64,000 bases of DNA, taken from positions 62,001 through 126,000 of the forward strand of contig BOKW01000010.1 of NCBI GenBank assembly GCA_016861185.1. Reading direction: 5' to 3'. The stretch's first letter is position 1, and each line of letters begins with the position of its first letter. Below are positions 29,595 through 42,177 of the stretch, in pieces. Made by a program: the position numbers and the translations under genes. The notes under the pieces were generated by a model, which searched no databases, was not told where the DNA came from, and saw only the letters and a program-made list of their open reading frames with translations. This DNA is from Betaproteobacteria bacterium. Its GTDB lineage: Bacteria > Pseudomonadota > Gammaproteobacteria > Burkholderiales > Burkholderiaceae_F.

Positions 29595-32443
29595 ATGGCG
29601 CGCGTGGAACCGGAAACCGTTCGACTGGCCGGCGATCGCGGCTTCTGGCCGGCGTGCGCCGCAGCCGCGCTCGCCTTTGCGCGGCGCCACGGCTTGCGCG
29701 ACGAAACGCTGCACCGGCTGACAGTCGTTCTTCCGCAGGGCGCGCACGCGCAGCTCATGCGCGCCGCGCTCGCGCAGACGCGCGCCGAGGACCTGCCGCG
29801 CGCGTGGCTGCCGCCGCGGCTCACGACGCTCGGCGCATACGCCGGCGCGCCGCCGGCCGACCCGAATGCGGTCGCGCGCCGCGCCGAACTGTTCGCCGCA
29901 CTGCGTGCGCACGCCTGGGTCCGCGCCAACTTCGGCGACCGGCCGGCTGCGCTGTGGGCACTGGCGCGACAGATCGCCGCGCTCGCCGACGAGCTGACGC
30001 TCGCCGCGCTCGACGATCCGCGCGCGTTCGCGCAGCGCTTCGAAGCGGCGCTGGCACGACACTTTCGTCGGCGTGCGGCGCGCGCGCTGCAGCCGCAGGC
30101 GCAGCTGGTGCTCCAGCTCTGGCGCGCGCTTCATGCGGGCGACGGTACCGACGATGCGGCGGCGGCGCTGCTGCGCGCATTGCGGCAGCGGGCCGAGCAG
30201 GCGGCGCGCGAAGGCGCGCCGCTCGCGCTCGTCGCCGATCAACCGCCCGCCGGTTGGCTGCGCGGCTTCTTCGATCTGTATTCGCGCGGCGCGCCTGCGC
30301 TGCTCATCGAGGTCGACCATGCGCGGGCGATCGCGGTGCGCCCGCTGCTCGCCGCGGCGTGGCCCGAGCTTGCCGAGCCTTCGGCGCGCGCGCGCGCGCC
30401 GCTTGCCGAGCGGGCTGCGGCGCTGCGCGCGGAAGCGCCGCCCTTGCGCATCCTGGCCGCGGCGTCGCTCGAGGACGAAGCGAGCCTCGTCGCCGAACAG
30501 GTGCTGGCCTGGCTGCGCGCGGGCGCGCGTTCGATCGCGCTGGTCGCGCTGGATCGCGTGGTCGCGCGCCGCGTGCGCGCACTGCTCGAACGCGCGCAGG
30601 TGCTCGTGCGCGACGAAACGGGCTGGAAGCTCGCGACGACGAGCGCGGCGGGCGCAGTCATGCGCTGGCTCGACCTTGCGGGCGACGACGTCTACTGGCG
30701 CGATCTGCTCGACTGGCTGAAATCGCCGTTCACGCTGGCGGACCTGGCCGACAAGGGCACGGCGGTGGTCGCGATCGAACGGGCGATCCGCGCCGGCGGG
30801 GCGCTGCGCGGCGCGCGCGCGATCGGCGCAGCGCTCGCCGAGCGTGCCGCGCACGGCGAGACTCCGCCCGAATCCGCCGGCGAGGCCGTGCGCCTGCTGC
30901 AGGCGATCGATGCGCATGCGCGCGCGGCGCGGCGCGGCGGACGAACGCTCGCCGAACATGCGCGCACGCTCGCGGCGGCGCTCGACGCGCTCGGTATGCG
31001 GGCGGCGCTCGCGCTCGATCCGGTCGGGCGCGCGGTGTTGCGCGAGCTGGACGCGCTGGCGCTTGCGCTGGCCGGCGACACTACGCGCGTCGGGCTGGCC
31101 GAATTCCGCGCGCTGGTTGCGGAACGCTTCGAGGAGGCGGGTTTCGTCGATCGCTCGATCGACAGCCCAGTCGTACTGCTGTCCCTCGCCGCCACCCGGC
31201 TGCGCGACTTCGACGCGGCACTGCTCGTCGGCGCCGACGCCGATCACCTGCCTTCGGTCGCGCCCGAGCTGTTGTTCATGTCGAACGCAGTGCGCGCCGA
31301 GTTGGGACTGGCGACCGCGGCGGACTTCGCGCACGAGCAGAGTGTCGCGCTCGCGAGCCTGCTTGCGCGCGTGCCCGAGGTCGCCGCGAGCTGGTGCCGT
31401 CAGCGCGGGGCCGAGCCGAACGCGCTGTCGCCGCTGCTCGATCGGCTGCGGCTCGCACACGAACGCGCGGGCGGCGCAGCGCTCGTGCAGCACGGCGGGC
31501 GCATGCATTTCGAGGTCGAAGCGATGCCCGGCGCACCGCCCTTCGACAAGCTCGGCCCGCGGCCCGCGCCAAGTGCCGCCGACCTGCTGCCCGCGCGGCT
31601 GAGCGCGAGCGGTGCGCAGAGCCTGGTCGACTGCGCGTATCAGTTCTACGCGCGCCATCTGCTCGGGCTGCGCGAACCCGACGACGTGATCGAGGAACCG
31701 GCCAAGCGCGAATTCGGCGAAGCGCTGCACGCGGTGCTGTACCGCTTTCACCGCGAATGGGGCGCGCAGGACTTCGACGCGTTCCCGGCGCAACGCTTGC
31801 GCGAAAGCCTGGCGCAGCACGTGCGAGCCGTGTTCGCGCCGCGCGTAGCCCGGCTGCCGGCGTTCCTCGGCCTGCAGGTGCGCTGCGAGGCGCTGATCGA
31901 CCGCTATGTCGAATGGCTGCAGCGGCGTGCGCGCGAAGGCTGGCGCTGGTGCGCCGGCGAGCGCACGGTGCAGGCGCCCCTCGCGCTCGACGGGCAGCGC
32001 GACATCGCGCTGCACGGGCGCATCGACCGCATCGATGCCGACCGCGACGGCCGGCGCCAGGTGATCGACTACAAGGCGCGACCCGCCGCCGCGCTCAGAC
32101 AGGCGCTCGCCGAACCGGGTGAAGATCTGCAGTTACCGTTTTACGGGCTGCTGCTTGCGTGGCAACCCGCCGCGGAAGACGCGCCCGCGGAAAGCGCGGT
32201 CTACGTCAGCCTCGACGGTACGACGGCGGCGCGCGCGGTCGTGCGCGAGGTCGCACCGGAGCAGCCGCTGCCGGAGCTGGTCGACGCGTTGCGCGCGCGG
32301 CTGCGGCGCGATCTGCAGCGCATCGCCGACGGTGCGCCGCTGCCGGCGATCGGCGCCGCCACGGTCTGCGCCAACTGCGAAATGCGCGGACTGTGCCGGC
32401 GCGACTACTGGTCGACCGAGGACGGCGCGCCAACGGAGGAAGC

Positions 32444-32447
<4 letters not shown>
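29595..32447 (+). CDS. AddB-like PD-(D/E)XK nuclease with iron-sulfur staple
   Basis: This roughly 950-residue protein pairs with the next gene as an AddAB-type helicase-nuclease for double-strand-break processing. The N-terminal two-thirds is an inactivated helicase-like region. The C-terminal third has the nuclease motifs GRIDRID and VIDYKAR (Asp825-Tyr826-Lys827). Cys680 (LVDCAYQFY), Cys925, Cys928 and Cys934 (CANCEMRGLC) match the four-cysteine iron-sulfur staple of AddB nucleases. The N-terminus is uncertain: the ATG at 29595 overlaps a TAGAAT hexamer, and a GTG three codons on is possible. The stop overlaps the next gene as GTGA. A trxA-rho neighbour is usual in Burkholderiales. Confidence 0.88.
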
Positions 32448-35791
<3,344 letters not shown>

Positions 35792-35827
35792 AGCCGGCGC
35801 ATCCGCGCGGCTGATACCATTCGCGTC

Positions 35828-35923
35828 GGCGGGCCCCCTCGCATCGAGGTGCCGTGAACCTGGTCAGGTCGGGAACGAAGCAGCCATAGCGGAGTCCCCC
35901 GAGTGCCGAGGACAAGGCTCGCC
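35828..35923 (+). ncRNA. ffs: 4.5S signal recognition particle RNA
   Basis: The conserved domain IV loop is present: GAACCTGGTCAGGTC, then GGGAACGAAGCAGCC and ATAGCGG. The ends GGCGGGCC (35828-35835) and GGCTCGCC (35916-35923) pair to close the long hairpin, giving about 96 nt. It binds Ffh to deliver membrane proteins to SecYEG. Location just upstream of dnaX-ybaB-recR matches many proteobacteria. TACCAT at 35815-35820 is a possible -10 at the right distance. A GC-rich hairpin overlaps the 3' end. Confidence 0.93.
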
Positions 35924-35948
35924 TTTCGCGCCGCAGGCGCGAAAGGCG
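35920..35948 (+). terminator. hairpin at the 3' end of ffs
   Basis: CGCCTTTCGCGCC (35920-35932) and GGCGCGAAAGGCG (35936-35948) form a perfect 13-bp stem with loop GCA, overlapping the last four bases of the SRP RNA. It is followed by TTCCGTCTT rather than a clean T-run, so it may act as terminator or as 3'-end processing signal. Confidence 0.6.
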
Positions 35949-35961
35949 TTCCGTCTTGATG

Positions 35962-35986
35962 CAAGAGGGGGCGCAGCCCCCTCTTG
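35962..35986. repeat. REP-like perfect palindrome with GCA loop
   Basis: CAAGAGGGGGC and GCCCCCTCTTG form an 11-bp perfect stem around GCA, 13 bases after the ffs hairpin and 18 bases before the GNAT start. There is no T-run. The sequence is unrelated to the coding pattern on either side. Confidence 0.6.
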
Positions 35987-36004
35987 GAACTCCCCCGAAG
36001 TCGG

Positions 36005-36526
36005 ATGACATTCCGAATCTCTCCCGCACGCACCGCAGACTGCGGCATCCTGGTCGAACTGATCGGCGCGCTCGCCGAGTACGAGAAGCTGTCGCATCAG
36101 GTCGTCGCGACCGAGGCGCAGCTGCGCGCGGAACTGTTCTGCGAGCGGCCGGTGATCGAAGCGGTGCTCGGCCGGGAAGGCGAACGCGCGGTCGGCTTCG
36201 CGCTGTTCTTCCACAACTTCTCGACCTTCCTGACGAAGCGCGGGATCTACCTCGAGGATCTGTTCGTGATTCCCGAGGCGCGCGGCCGCGGCTACGGCAA
36301 GGCGCTGATCCTGCACGTCGCGCGGCTGGCGGTCGAACGCGGCTGCGGCCGTTTCGAATGGGCCGTGCTCGACTGGAACCGGCCCGCGATCGATTTCTAC
36401 GAATCGCTCGGCGCGACCGTGCTGTCGGACTGGCGCATCTGCCGGCTGACGGGAGAGGCGCTCGCGCGCTGCGCGAGCATGCCACCGATACCGGGTGCCG
36501 GAGCCCGACCGCGGGCCGCCGACTAG
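36005..36526 (+). CDS. GNAT-family N-acetyltransferase
   Basis: This 173-residue acetyltransferase has the acetyl-CoA loop IPEARGRGYGKALILHVARLA (motif A, with the R/Q-x-x-G-x-G/A pattern) and LDWNRPAIDFYESLGA near the end. It resembles the diamine/thialysine acetyltransferase group, as FHNFSTFLTKRGIYLEDLFV is typical of that branch. The acceptor is not provable from sequence. The ATG at 36005 gives MTFRISPARTADCGILVELI, a proper GNAT start; a TTG seven codons upstream lies inside a palindrome. It ends nine bases before dnaX. Confidence 0.85.
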   Translation: MTFRISPARTADCGILVELIGALAEYEKLSHQVVATEAQLRAELFCERPVIEAVLGREGERAVGFALFFHNFSTFLTKRGIYLEDLFVIPEARGRGYGKALILHVARLAVERGCGRFEWAVLDWNRPAIDFYESLGATVLSDWRICRLTGEALARCASMPPIPGAGARPRAAD

Positions 36527-36535
36527 ACTTGCGCC

Positions 36536-38167
36536 ATGTCGTACCAGGTCCTCGCCCGCAAGTGGCGCCCGCGCGATTTCTCCTCGCTGATCGGCCAGGA
36601 CCACGTCGTCAAGGCCCTGACGCACGCGCTCGAGCAGGGGCGCCTGCACCACGCGTATCTGTTCACCGGCACGCGCGGGGTCGGCAAAACGACGATCGCG
36701 CGCATCCTCGCCAAGTCCCTGAACTGCATCGGCCCCGACGGGCAGGGCGGCGTCACCGCCACGCCGTGCAACCGCTGCGACGTCTGCACCGCGATCGACG
36801 CCGGACGCTTCGTCGACTACATCGAGATGGACGCGGCGAGCAACCGCGGCGTGGACGAGATGACCACGCTGCTCGAACGCGCCGTCTACGCGCCGAGCAA
36901 TGCGCGCTTCAAGGTCTACATGATCGACGAAGTGCACATGCTGACGACGCACGCGTTCAACGCGATGTTGAAGACGCTCGAGGAGCCGCCCGACTACGTC
37001 AAGTTCGTGCTCGCGACCACCGATCCGCAGAGGATCCCGGTCACCGTGCTGAGCCGCTGCCTGCAGTTCAATCTGAAGCAGATGACGCCGGCCGGAATCG
37101 CCGGAAGGCTCGCCGACATCCTGCAGCAGGAGGGCATCGCCGCCGAGCCCGCCGCGCTGAAGCTGCTCGCGAACGCCGCGCGCGGCAGCATGCGCGACGG
37201 CCTGTCGCTGCTCGACCAGGCGATCGCCTACAGCGCGGGCCAGGTGACGCTCGAGGCGGTGCGCAACATGCTCGGCGCGATCGACACGACGACGCTGGTG
37301 CGCCTGCTCGACGCGCTCGCCGCGCGCGACGCCAGGCAGATGCTCGCGATCGCCGACGAGATGGCCGCGCGCAGCTTTTCGTTCGGCCAGGCGCTGCGCG
37401 ATCTGGCCGCGCTGCTGCACCGGATCGCGCTCGCCCAGCAGGTCGAACAGGCGGCCGAGGCGTTCGGCGACGCCGACGACGGTGCGGACGCCGCGCGTTT
37501 CGCCAAGGCGTTCGCGCCCGACGAGGTGCAGCTCTACTACCAGATCGCGCTGCACGGCCGCAACGAGCTGCATCTTGCGCCCGACGAGTACGCGGGCTTC
37601 ACGATGACGCTGCTGCGCATGCTCGCTTTCGCGCCCGCCGAAGCCGTGGCCGCGCCGAAAGCCGCCGCGCTGGCGGTAACGCGGCCGCCGCGCACGTCGG
37701 CCCCTGCCGCGGCCGCTCGTAGCGGTGCCCGCCCCGGCGGGGCATCTGCCGCGGACAACAGAGCCCGGCCAGCGGAGGACGGATCGCCGATTGCGGACAT
37801 CGACTGGCCCGCGCTGGTCGAACGGCTGAAGATCAACGGGCTCGTGCGCGAGCTCGCCGCGCGCAGCGAACTGGTCGCCGCCGAAGGCGATCACTTCAAG
37901 CTACGCGTGCCGATCAAGACGCTGCTCGACGCCGGCACGCTCGATCGGCTGAAGGCCGCGCTGGCCGAGCACTTCGGCCGCCCGATCCGCGTGTCCGCCG
38001 AAGTCGGATCGACGAGCGGACCGACCGCCGCCGGCCTCGCCGAACAGGCGCGCGCCGAGAGGCAGAAGCGTGCCGAGGATGCGATCTACGCCGATCCCTT
38101 CGTGCGAGAATTGATCGAGAACTTCGGTGCAACCGTCGACCCGCAGTCGATCCGGCCGAAAGACTGA
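36536..38167 (+). CDS. dnaX: DNA polymerase III subunits gamma and tau
   Basis: This 543-residue clamp-loader ATPase has Walker [10 protein letters not shown] (Lys51), a zinc module with Cys64, Cys78, Cys81 and Cys84, Walker B MIDEVHML and sensor 1 [17 protein letters not shown]. Domain III runs to about residue 370. A proline/alanine-rich linker (about 375-420) leads to the tau-specific C-terminal domain ([25 protein letters not shown]). I see no A-rich slippage site, so a short gamma form by frameshift is not indicated. TAGACT ends six bases before the ATG, which would give a very short or absent leader. It precedes ybaB-recR. Confidence 0.95.
   Translation: MSYQVLARKWRPRDFSSLIGQDHVVKALTHALEQGRLHHAYLFTGTRGVGKTTIARILAKSLNCIGPDGQGGVTATPCNRCDVCTAIDAGRFVDYIEMDAASNRGVDEMTTLLERAVYAPSNARFKVYMIDEVHMLTTHAFNAMLKTLEEPPDYVKFVLATTDPQRIPVTVLSRCLQFNLKQMTPAGIAGRLADILQQEGIAAEPAALKLLANAARGSMRDGLSLLDQAIAYSAGQVTLEAVRNMLGAIDTTTLVRLLDALAARDARQMLAIADEMAARSFSFGQALRDLAALLHRIALAQQVEQAAEAFGDADDGADAARFAKAFAPDEVQLYYQIALHGRNELHLAPDEYAGFTMTLLRMLAFAPAEAVAAPKAAALAVTRPPRTSAPAAAARSGARPGGASAADNRARPAEDGSPIADIDWPALVERLKINGLVRELAARSELVAAEGDHFKLRVPIKTLLDAGTLDRLKAALAEHFGRPIRVSAEVGSTSGPTAAGLAEQARAERQKRAEDAIYADPFVRELIENFGATVDPQSIRPKD
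37773..37800 (+). repeat. degenerate heptamer array inside the dnaX linker
   Basis: Four in-register 7-bp units (CGGAGGA, CGGATCG, CCGATTG, CGGACAT) lie in the codons for the disordered linker just before [10 protein letters not shown]. They resemble the intergenic GGATYGC family, shifted by one base. Degenerate, so less certain. Confidence 0.45.
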
Positions 38168-38231
38168 ATCGAAGACCGGTGCGGCCCGGAGTTTTTCGGT
38201 GCATTGCCGCTCATCCAAGGAAGAAGCAACG

Positions 38232-38558
38232 ATGATGAAAGGCCAACTTGCGGGGCTCATGCAGCAGGCGCAGAAGATGCAGGAGAACATGAAGCGCCTG
38301 CAGGACGAACTCGCGCAGCTCGAAGTCGAGGGCCAGTCGGGCGCCGGGCTCGTCAAGGTCGTGATGACCTGCAAGAACCAGGTGCGCCGCGTGTCGATCG
38401 ATCCGAGCCTGGTCGGCGACGACCGCGACATGCTCGAGGATCTGGTCGCCGCCGCGTTCAACGACGCCGTGCGCCGCGCCGAGGAGGCGACGCAGCAGAA
38501 GATGGCGTCGATCACCGCCGGCATGCCGCTGCCGCCGGGATTCAAGCTGCCGTTCTGA
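38232..38558 (+). CDS. ybaB: YbaB/EbfC nucleoid-associated protein
   Basis: This 108-residue dimeric DNA-binding protein starts [43 protein letters not shown], the YbaB coiled helix and first strand. [31 protein letters not shown] follows, and [12 protein letters not shown] ends it as in E. coli. It binds DNA with little specificity and belongs to the dnaX-ybaB-recR repair/replication cluster. AGGAAGAA lies about 9 bases before the first ATG. Confidence 0.97.
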   Translation: MMKGQLAGLMQQAQKMQENMKRLQDELAQLEVEGQSGAGLVKVVMTCKNQVRRVSIDPSLVGDDRDMLEDLVAAAFNDAVRRAEEATQQKMASITAGMPLPPGFKLPF

Positions 38559-38638
38559 GCGGCGCGTCGCTCGACGCGCCGGTGCCCCCAAGGAAGCTTG
38601 CCGTCGCGTCGCCCGGCGCTCCACGCTGAAGCAAGACC

Positions 38639-39241
38639 GTGAAACTCGGCCCGACGCTCGACAAGCTGGTGGACGCGCTGAAGCGCCTGCCCGGCATCGG
38701 CCCGCGTTCGGCGCAGCGCATCGCTTTCCACCTGCTGCAGCACGACCGCGGCACCGCGGTCGCGCTCGGCGAAGCGCTGCTCGCCGCGGCGAACGACGTG
38801 CGGCACTGCGCCCGCTGCAACACGCTGACCGAGCTGGAGATCTGCGAAACCTGCGCGAACCCCAAACGCGACGCCGGCCTGCTGTGCGTCGTCGAAAGCC
38901 CGGCGGACCAGCTGATGATCGAGCAGTCGCTCGCGTATTCGGGCCTGTACTTCGTGCTGCTCGGTCGGCTGTCGCCGCTCGACGGCATCGGCCCGCGCGA
39001 GATCCAGATGGAACGGCTGCTCGCGCGCGCGACCGACGGGCTTGTGCGCGAGGTGATCGTCGCGACCTCGTTCACGCCGGAAGGCGATGCGACCGCGCAC
39101 TACATCGGCGAACTGCTGCGCGCGCGCGACCCGCAACTGAAGATCACGCGGCTCGCACGCGGCGTTCCGGCCGGCGCCGAGCTCGAATACACGGACGTCA
39201 ATACGATCGCGCAGGCGATGCTCGACCGGAGAGCGGCATGA
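38639..39241 (+). CDS. recR: recombination mediator RecR
   Basis: This 200-residue member of the RecFOR pathway helps load RecA at gaps. An HhH motif ([24 protein letters not shown]) is followed by a four-cysteine zinc finger ([16 protein letters not shown]). The Toprim domain comes next ([17 protein letters not shown]) and the Walker-B-like C-terminal part after it. It starts with GTG at 38639. Its stop overlaps the next gene's start as ATGA, tying it to a MAPEG gene. Confidence 0.97.
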   Translation: MKLGPTLDKLVDALKRLPGIGPRSAQRIAFHLLQHDRGTAVALGEALLAAANDVRHCARCNTLTELEICETCANPKRDAGLLCVVESPADQLMIEQSLAYSGLYFVLLGRLSPLDGIGPREIQMERLLARATDGLVREVIVATSFTPEGDATAHYIGELLRARDPQLKITRLARGVPAGAELEYTDVNTIAQAMLDRRAA

Positions 39242-39615
39242 CCATCGCGTTCTGGTGCGTGCTGGCCGCCGGCCTGATGCCGTATCTGGCGACGACGATC
39301 GCGAAGGCCGGCGGCGAGCGTTACAACAACCGCGACCCGCGCGCGTGGCTGGAACGACAGGAAGGCTTCCGCAAGCGCGCCGACAGTGCGCAGGCCAACG
39401 CGTTCGAGGCCTTCCCGTTCTTTGCCGCCGCGGTGATCGTCGCAAGCCTGACCGGCGCGCCGCAGGAGCGTATCGACGCGCTCGCGGTGATCTTCGTCGT
39501 CGCGCGCGTCGCGTATCTGGCCTGCTACCTGGCCGACTGGCACTGGGCGCGCTCGTTGGTCTGGTTGATCGGCTGGCTGTGTACCGTGACGATCTTCGTC
39601 AGCGGCGTGCAATGA
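39238..39615 (+). CDS. MAPEG-family membrane protein
   Basis: This 125-residue protein has four hydrophobic segments (about 4-22, 57-77, 80-98, 106-123). The motif [18 protein letters not shown] matches the bacterial MAPEG (YecN-like) family. Eukaryotic MAPEG members handle glutathione and eicosanoids; bacterial roles are mostly unknown. The ATG at 39238 overlaps the recR stop, so it is probably translated by coupling. Ten bases separate it from the diguanylate cyclase gene. Confidence 0.85.
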   Translation: MTIAFWCVLAAGLMPYLATTIAKAGGERYNNRDPRAWLERQEGFRKRADSAQANAFEAFPFFAAAVIVASLTGAPQERIDALAVIFVVARVAYLACYLADWHWARSLVWLIGWLCTVTIFVSGVQ

Positions 39616-39625
39616 GACGCAGGCG

Positions 39626-40897
39626 ATGACGCTCACTGCCGTGCAGGGAATCGACCATCGCGTCGGCGCGATCGAGCGGCTGGTCGAGGCGATCGATCTG
39701 CCGATCGGCCGCTGGGACGCGCAGCACCGGCTGACCTTCTGCAATACGCCGTACGTCAACTGGGCCGGGCGGCCGCGCGAGCAGTTGCTGGGCCGCACGC
39801 TGGAGGAGATCTACGGCCCGGCGGCCTGGAATGCCGCGCGCGAAGCGTTCGGCAAGGCGTTCGCCGGCGCGACGGTGAGCTACGAGCGCTTGCTCACGCA
39901 TCGCGGGGATCCGCCGCGTTGGGCACGCGTTCAGGTCTTCCCCGGCATGGACGCTGCTGGTCGCGTCGAAGCGGTCTACACGATCGCCTTCGACATCCAC
40001 GACGACGTGATCGCACGCGAAGCGCTGGAGGCCGCGCGCCGCCGGCTCGACCGCTTCACCGAGAACATTCCGTACCCGCTGACCTACGTCGACCGCGACT
40101 TCCGGCTCTGCTTCGTGAACCGCGCGTACGTGCAGGCCACCGGCCTGAGCGCGGAGCAGTTGGTCGGCCGGCACATCGGCGAAGTGCGCGGAGCGCGCCG
40201 CTGGGAGGAACACCGGCCGTACTTCGAGCGCGCGCTCGCGGGAGAGACGGTCCACTATGCGCGCCTCACGGATCTCGCGCACCTCGGCCCGCGCTGGGTG
40301 CGGACGACCTATTCGCCGGACTTCGACGAGGCGGGTCGCGTCGTCGGCATCTATACGTCGACGATCGACGTGCACGAGCTGACGCTCGCGCGCCAGGCGC
40401 TCGAGCGCAGCGTGGAGCGCGACGCGCTCACCGACGTGCTGAGCCGGCGCGCGCTGATGGACCGCATCGACCAGGCGGTCGCGCGCTGCGCGGCCGAACC
40501 GGTCGCGCTGTTTTTCGTCGACCTCGATGGTTTCAAGGGCGTCAACGACGCGCTCGGCCACCGCGCCGGCGATGTCGTGCTGGCGGCGGTCGCGACCGCG
40601 CTGGCGCGCGCGGTACGCGGCGAAGACACGGTTGGCCGCTTCGGCGGCGACGAGTTCATCGTGCTCGCGCGTCTCGGCGATCGAGCTGCCGCCGCTGCGC
40701 TCGCCGAGCACCTGCTCGATGCCGTCAGGCGCGCGCCGTGCGGCACGCACATCGGTGCGAGCATCGGCTACGCGCTCGCGCCGGCCGACGCCGACACCGC
40801 TTTTGAGCTGGTGCGTCAGGCCGATGATGCGATGTACGCCGCCAAGCGGCTCGGCGGCAATCGCGCACTGCATTGCACCGAGCCGAGGTCGCGATGA
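39626..40897 (+). CDS. PAS-PAS-GGDEF diguanylate cyclase
   Basis: This 423-residue protein makes cyclic di-GMP. It has two PAS domains (about 17-130 and 140-255), no membrane segment and a C-terminal GGDEF domain. The catalytic motif RFGGDEF is intact (GGDEF at 340-344), and the product-inhibition I-site RGED (331-334) sits exactly five residues before it, so activity with feedback control is expected. The second PAS ends with TYSPDFDEAGRVVGIYTSTIDVHEL, a PAC-like strand. The PAS ligand is unknown. The stop overlaps the CoA-transferase start as ATGA, unusual for a signalling gene. Confidence 0.93.
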   Translation: MTLTAVQGIDHRVGAIERLVEAIDLPIGRWDAQHRLTFCNTPYVNWAGRPREQLLGRTLEEIYGPAAWNAAREAFGKAFAGATVSYERLLTHRGDPPRWARVQVFPGMDAAGRVEAVYTIAFDIHDDVIAREALEAARRRLDRFTENIPYPLTYVDRDFRLCFVNRAYVQATGLSAEQLVGRHIGEVRGARRWEEHRPYFERALAGETVHYARLTDLAHLGPRWVRTTYSPDFDEAGRVVGIYTSTIDVHELTLARQALERSVERDALTDVLSRRALMDRIDQAVARCAAEPVALFFVDLDGFKGVNDALGHRAGDVVLAAVATALARAVRGEDTVGRFGGDEFIVLARLGDRAAAAALAEHLLDAVRRAPCGTHIGASIGYALAPADADTAFELVRQADDAMYAAKRLGGNRALHCTEPRSR

Positions 40898-42120
40898 TGC
40901 AAGGCACCGAACGAGGCGCGCACGGACCGCTCGGGGGGCTGAAAGTGCTCGAACTCGGCACGCTGATCGCGGGGCCCTTCGCCGCGCGCATGTTCGCCGA
41001 GTTCGGCGCCGACGTGATCAAGATCGAATCGACCGAAGGCGGCGATCCGATCCGCACCTGGCGCTACCTGCACGAAGGCACGTCGCTGTGGTGGTACGTG
41101 CAGGCGCGCAACAAGAAGTCGGTGACGCTGAACCTGAAGGATGTGCGCGGGCGGGCGATCGCGAAGAAGCTCGCGCTCGACGCGGACGTGATCATCGAGA
41201 ACTACCGCCCCGGCGTGCTGGAGAAATGGGGGCTCGGCTTCGAGCAATTGCGATCGGAGAACCCGGCGACGATCCTCGTGCGGCTGTCCGGCTACGGGCA
41301 GACCGGGCCGATGCGCGACAAGCCCGGCTTCGGCGCGATCGGCGAAAGCATGGGCGGCATCCGTTTCGTGTCGGGTCATCCGGATCGCCCGCCGGTTCGC
41401 ATCGGCATCTCGATCGGCGATTCGATCGCGGCGCTGCACGGCGTGATCGGCGCGCTGATGGCGTTGCGCCATCGCGACGCGACGGGTGGACGTGGCAAGG
41501 GCGAAGGGCAAGTGATCGACGTCGCGTTGTACGAGGCCGTGTTCAACCTGATGGAGAGCACCGTGCCCGAGTACGACCGCTTCGGCGTCGTGCGGCAGCG
41601 TACCGGCGGCGCGCTGCCCGGCATCGTGCCTTCGAACACCTACACCTGCGCCGACGGCGAGGCGATCGTGATCGCCGGCAACGGCGATGCGATCTTCAGG
41701 CGATTGACGGCGGCCATCGGCCGAGACGATCTGGCGAACGATCCGACGCTCGCCCGCAACGACGGCCGCGTGCCGCGCACCGCCGAGATCGACGATGCGA
41801 TCCAGTCGTGGTGCAGCCGGCATCCGATCGACGACGCGCTTGCGCGGCTGGCGGCCGCAGACGTGCCGGTGTCGAAGATCTACAGCGTGGCCGACATGTT
41901 CCGCGATCCGCAGTTCGCGGCGCGGCAGATGATCGAGCGCACGCAACTGCCCGACGGCACGCCGCTCGCGATCCCGGGCATCGTTCCCAAACTCTCGGCC
42001 ACACCGGGCGCGACGCGCTGGCTCGGGCCGAAGCTCGGGGAACATACGTACGAGGTGCTGCGTTCGCTCGGTCACGGCGACGACGAGATCGAGGTCTTGC
42101 GGCGCGACGGCGTGATTTAA
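40894..42120 (+). CDS. CaiB/BaiF family III CoA-transferase
   Basis: This 408-residue enzyme moves CoA between carboxylic acids. Family features are LGGLKVLELGTLIAGPFAARMFAEFGADVIKIE at the start, WYVQARNKKSVTLNLKDVRGR, ENYRPGVLEKWGLG and VRLSGYGQTGPMRDKPGFGAIGESMGG. GKGEGQVIDVALYEAVFNLMESTV sits in the middle and IPGIVPKLSATPG near the end. The natural acid is unknown; the ABC importer just downstream could supply it. The ATG at 40894 overlaps the diguanylate cyclase stop. A gap of 57 bases separates it from the binding-protein gene. Confidence 0.9.
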   Translation: MMQGTERGAHGPLGGLKVLELGTLIAGPFAARMFAEFGADVIKIESTEGGDPIRTWRYLHEGTSLWWYVQARNKKSVTLNLKDVRGRAIAKKLALDADVIIENYRPGVLEKWGLGFEQLRSENPATILVRLSGYGQTGPMRDKPGFGAIGESMGGIRFVSGHPDRPPVRIGISIGDSIAALHGVIGALMALRHRDATGGRGKGEGQVIDVALYEAVFNLMESTVPEYDRFGVVRQRTGGALPGIVPSNTYTCADGEAIVIAGNGDAIFRRLTAAIGRDDLANDPTLARNDGRVPRTAEIDDAIQSWCSRHPIDDALARLAAADVPVSKIYSVADMFRDPQFAARQMIERTQLPDGTPLAIPGIVPKLSATPGATRWLGPKLGEHTYEVLRSLGHGDDEIEVLRRDGVI

Positions 42121-42177
42121 CATCCGCGCGGGCCGGACACAGGACCGTCCCGACGCATGCATCCAAGGAGACGACTC

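Noticed and set aside
35792-36004. tRNA or other RNA besides ffs in the addA-dnaX gap
   Set aside because: Apart from the SRP RNA and two hairpins no cloverleaf or other RNA signature could be made out.
37600-37780. Programmed frameshift in dnaX giving a gamma subunit
   Set aside because: No A-rich or other evident slippery heptamer with a stop soon after was visible in the region between domains III and IV.
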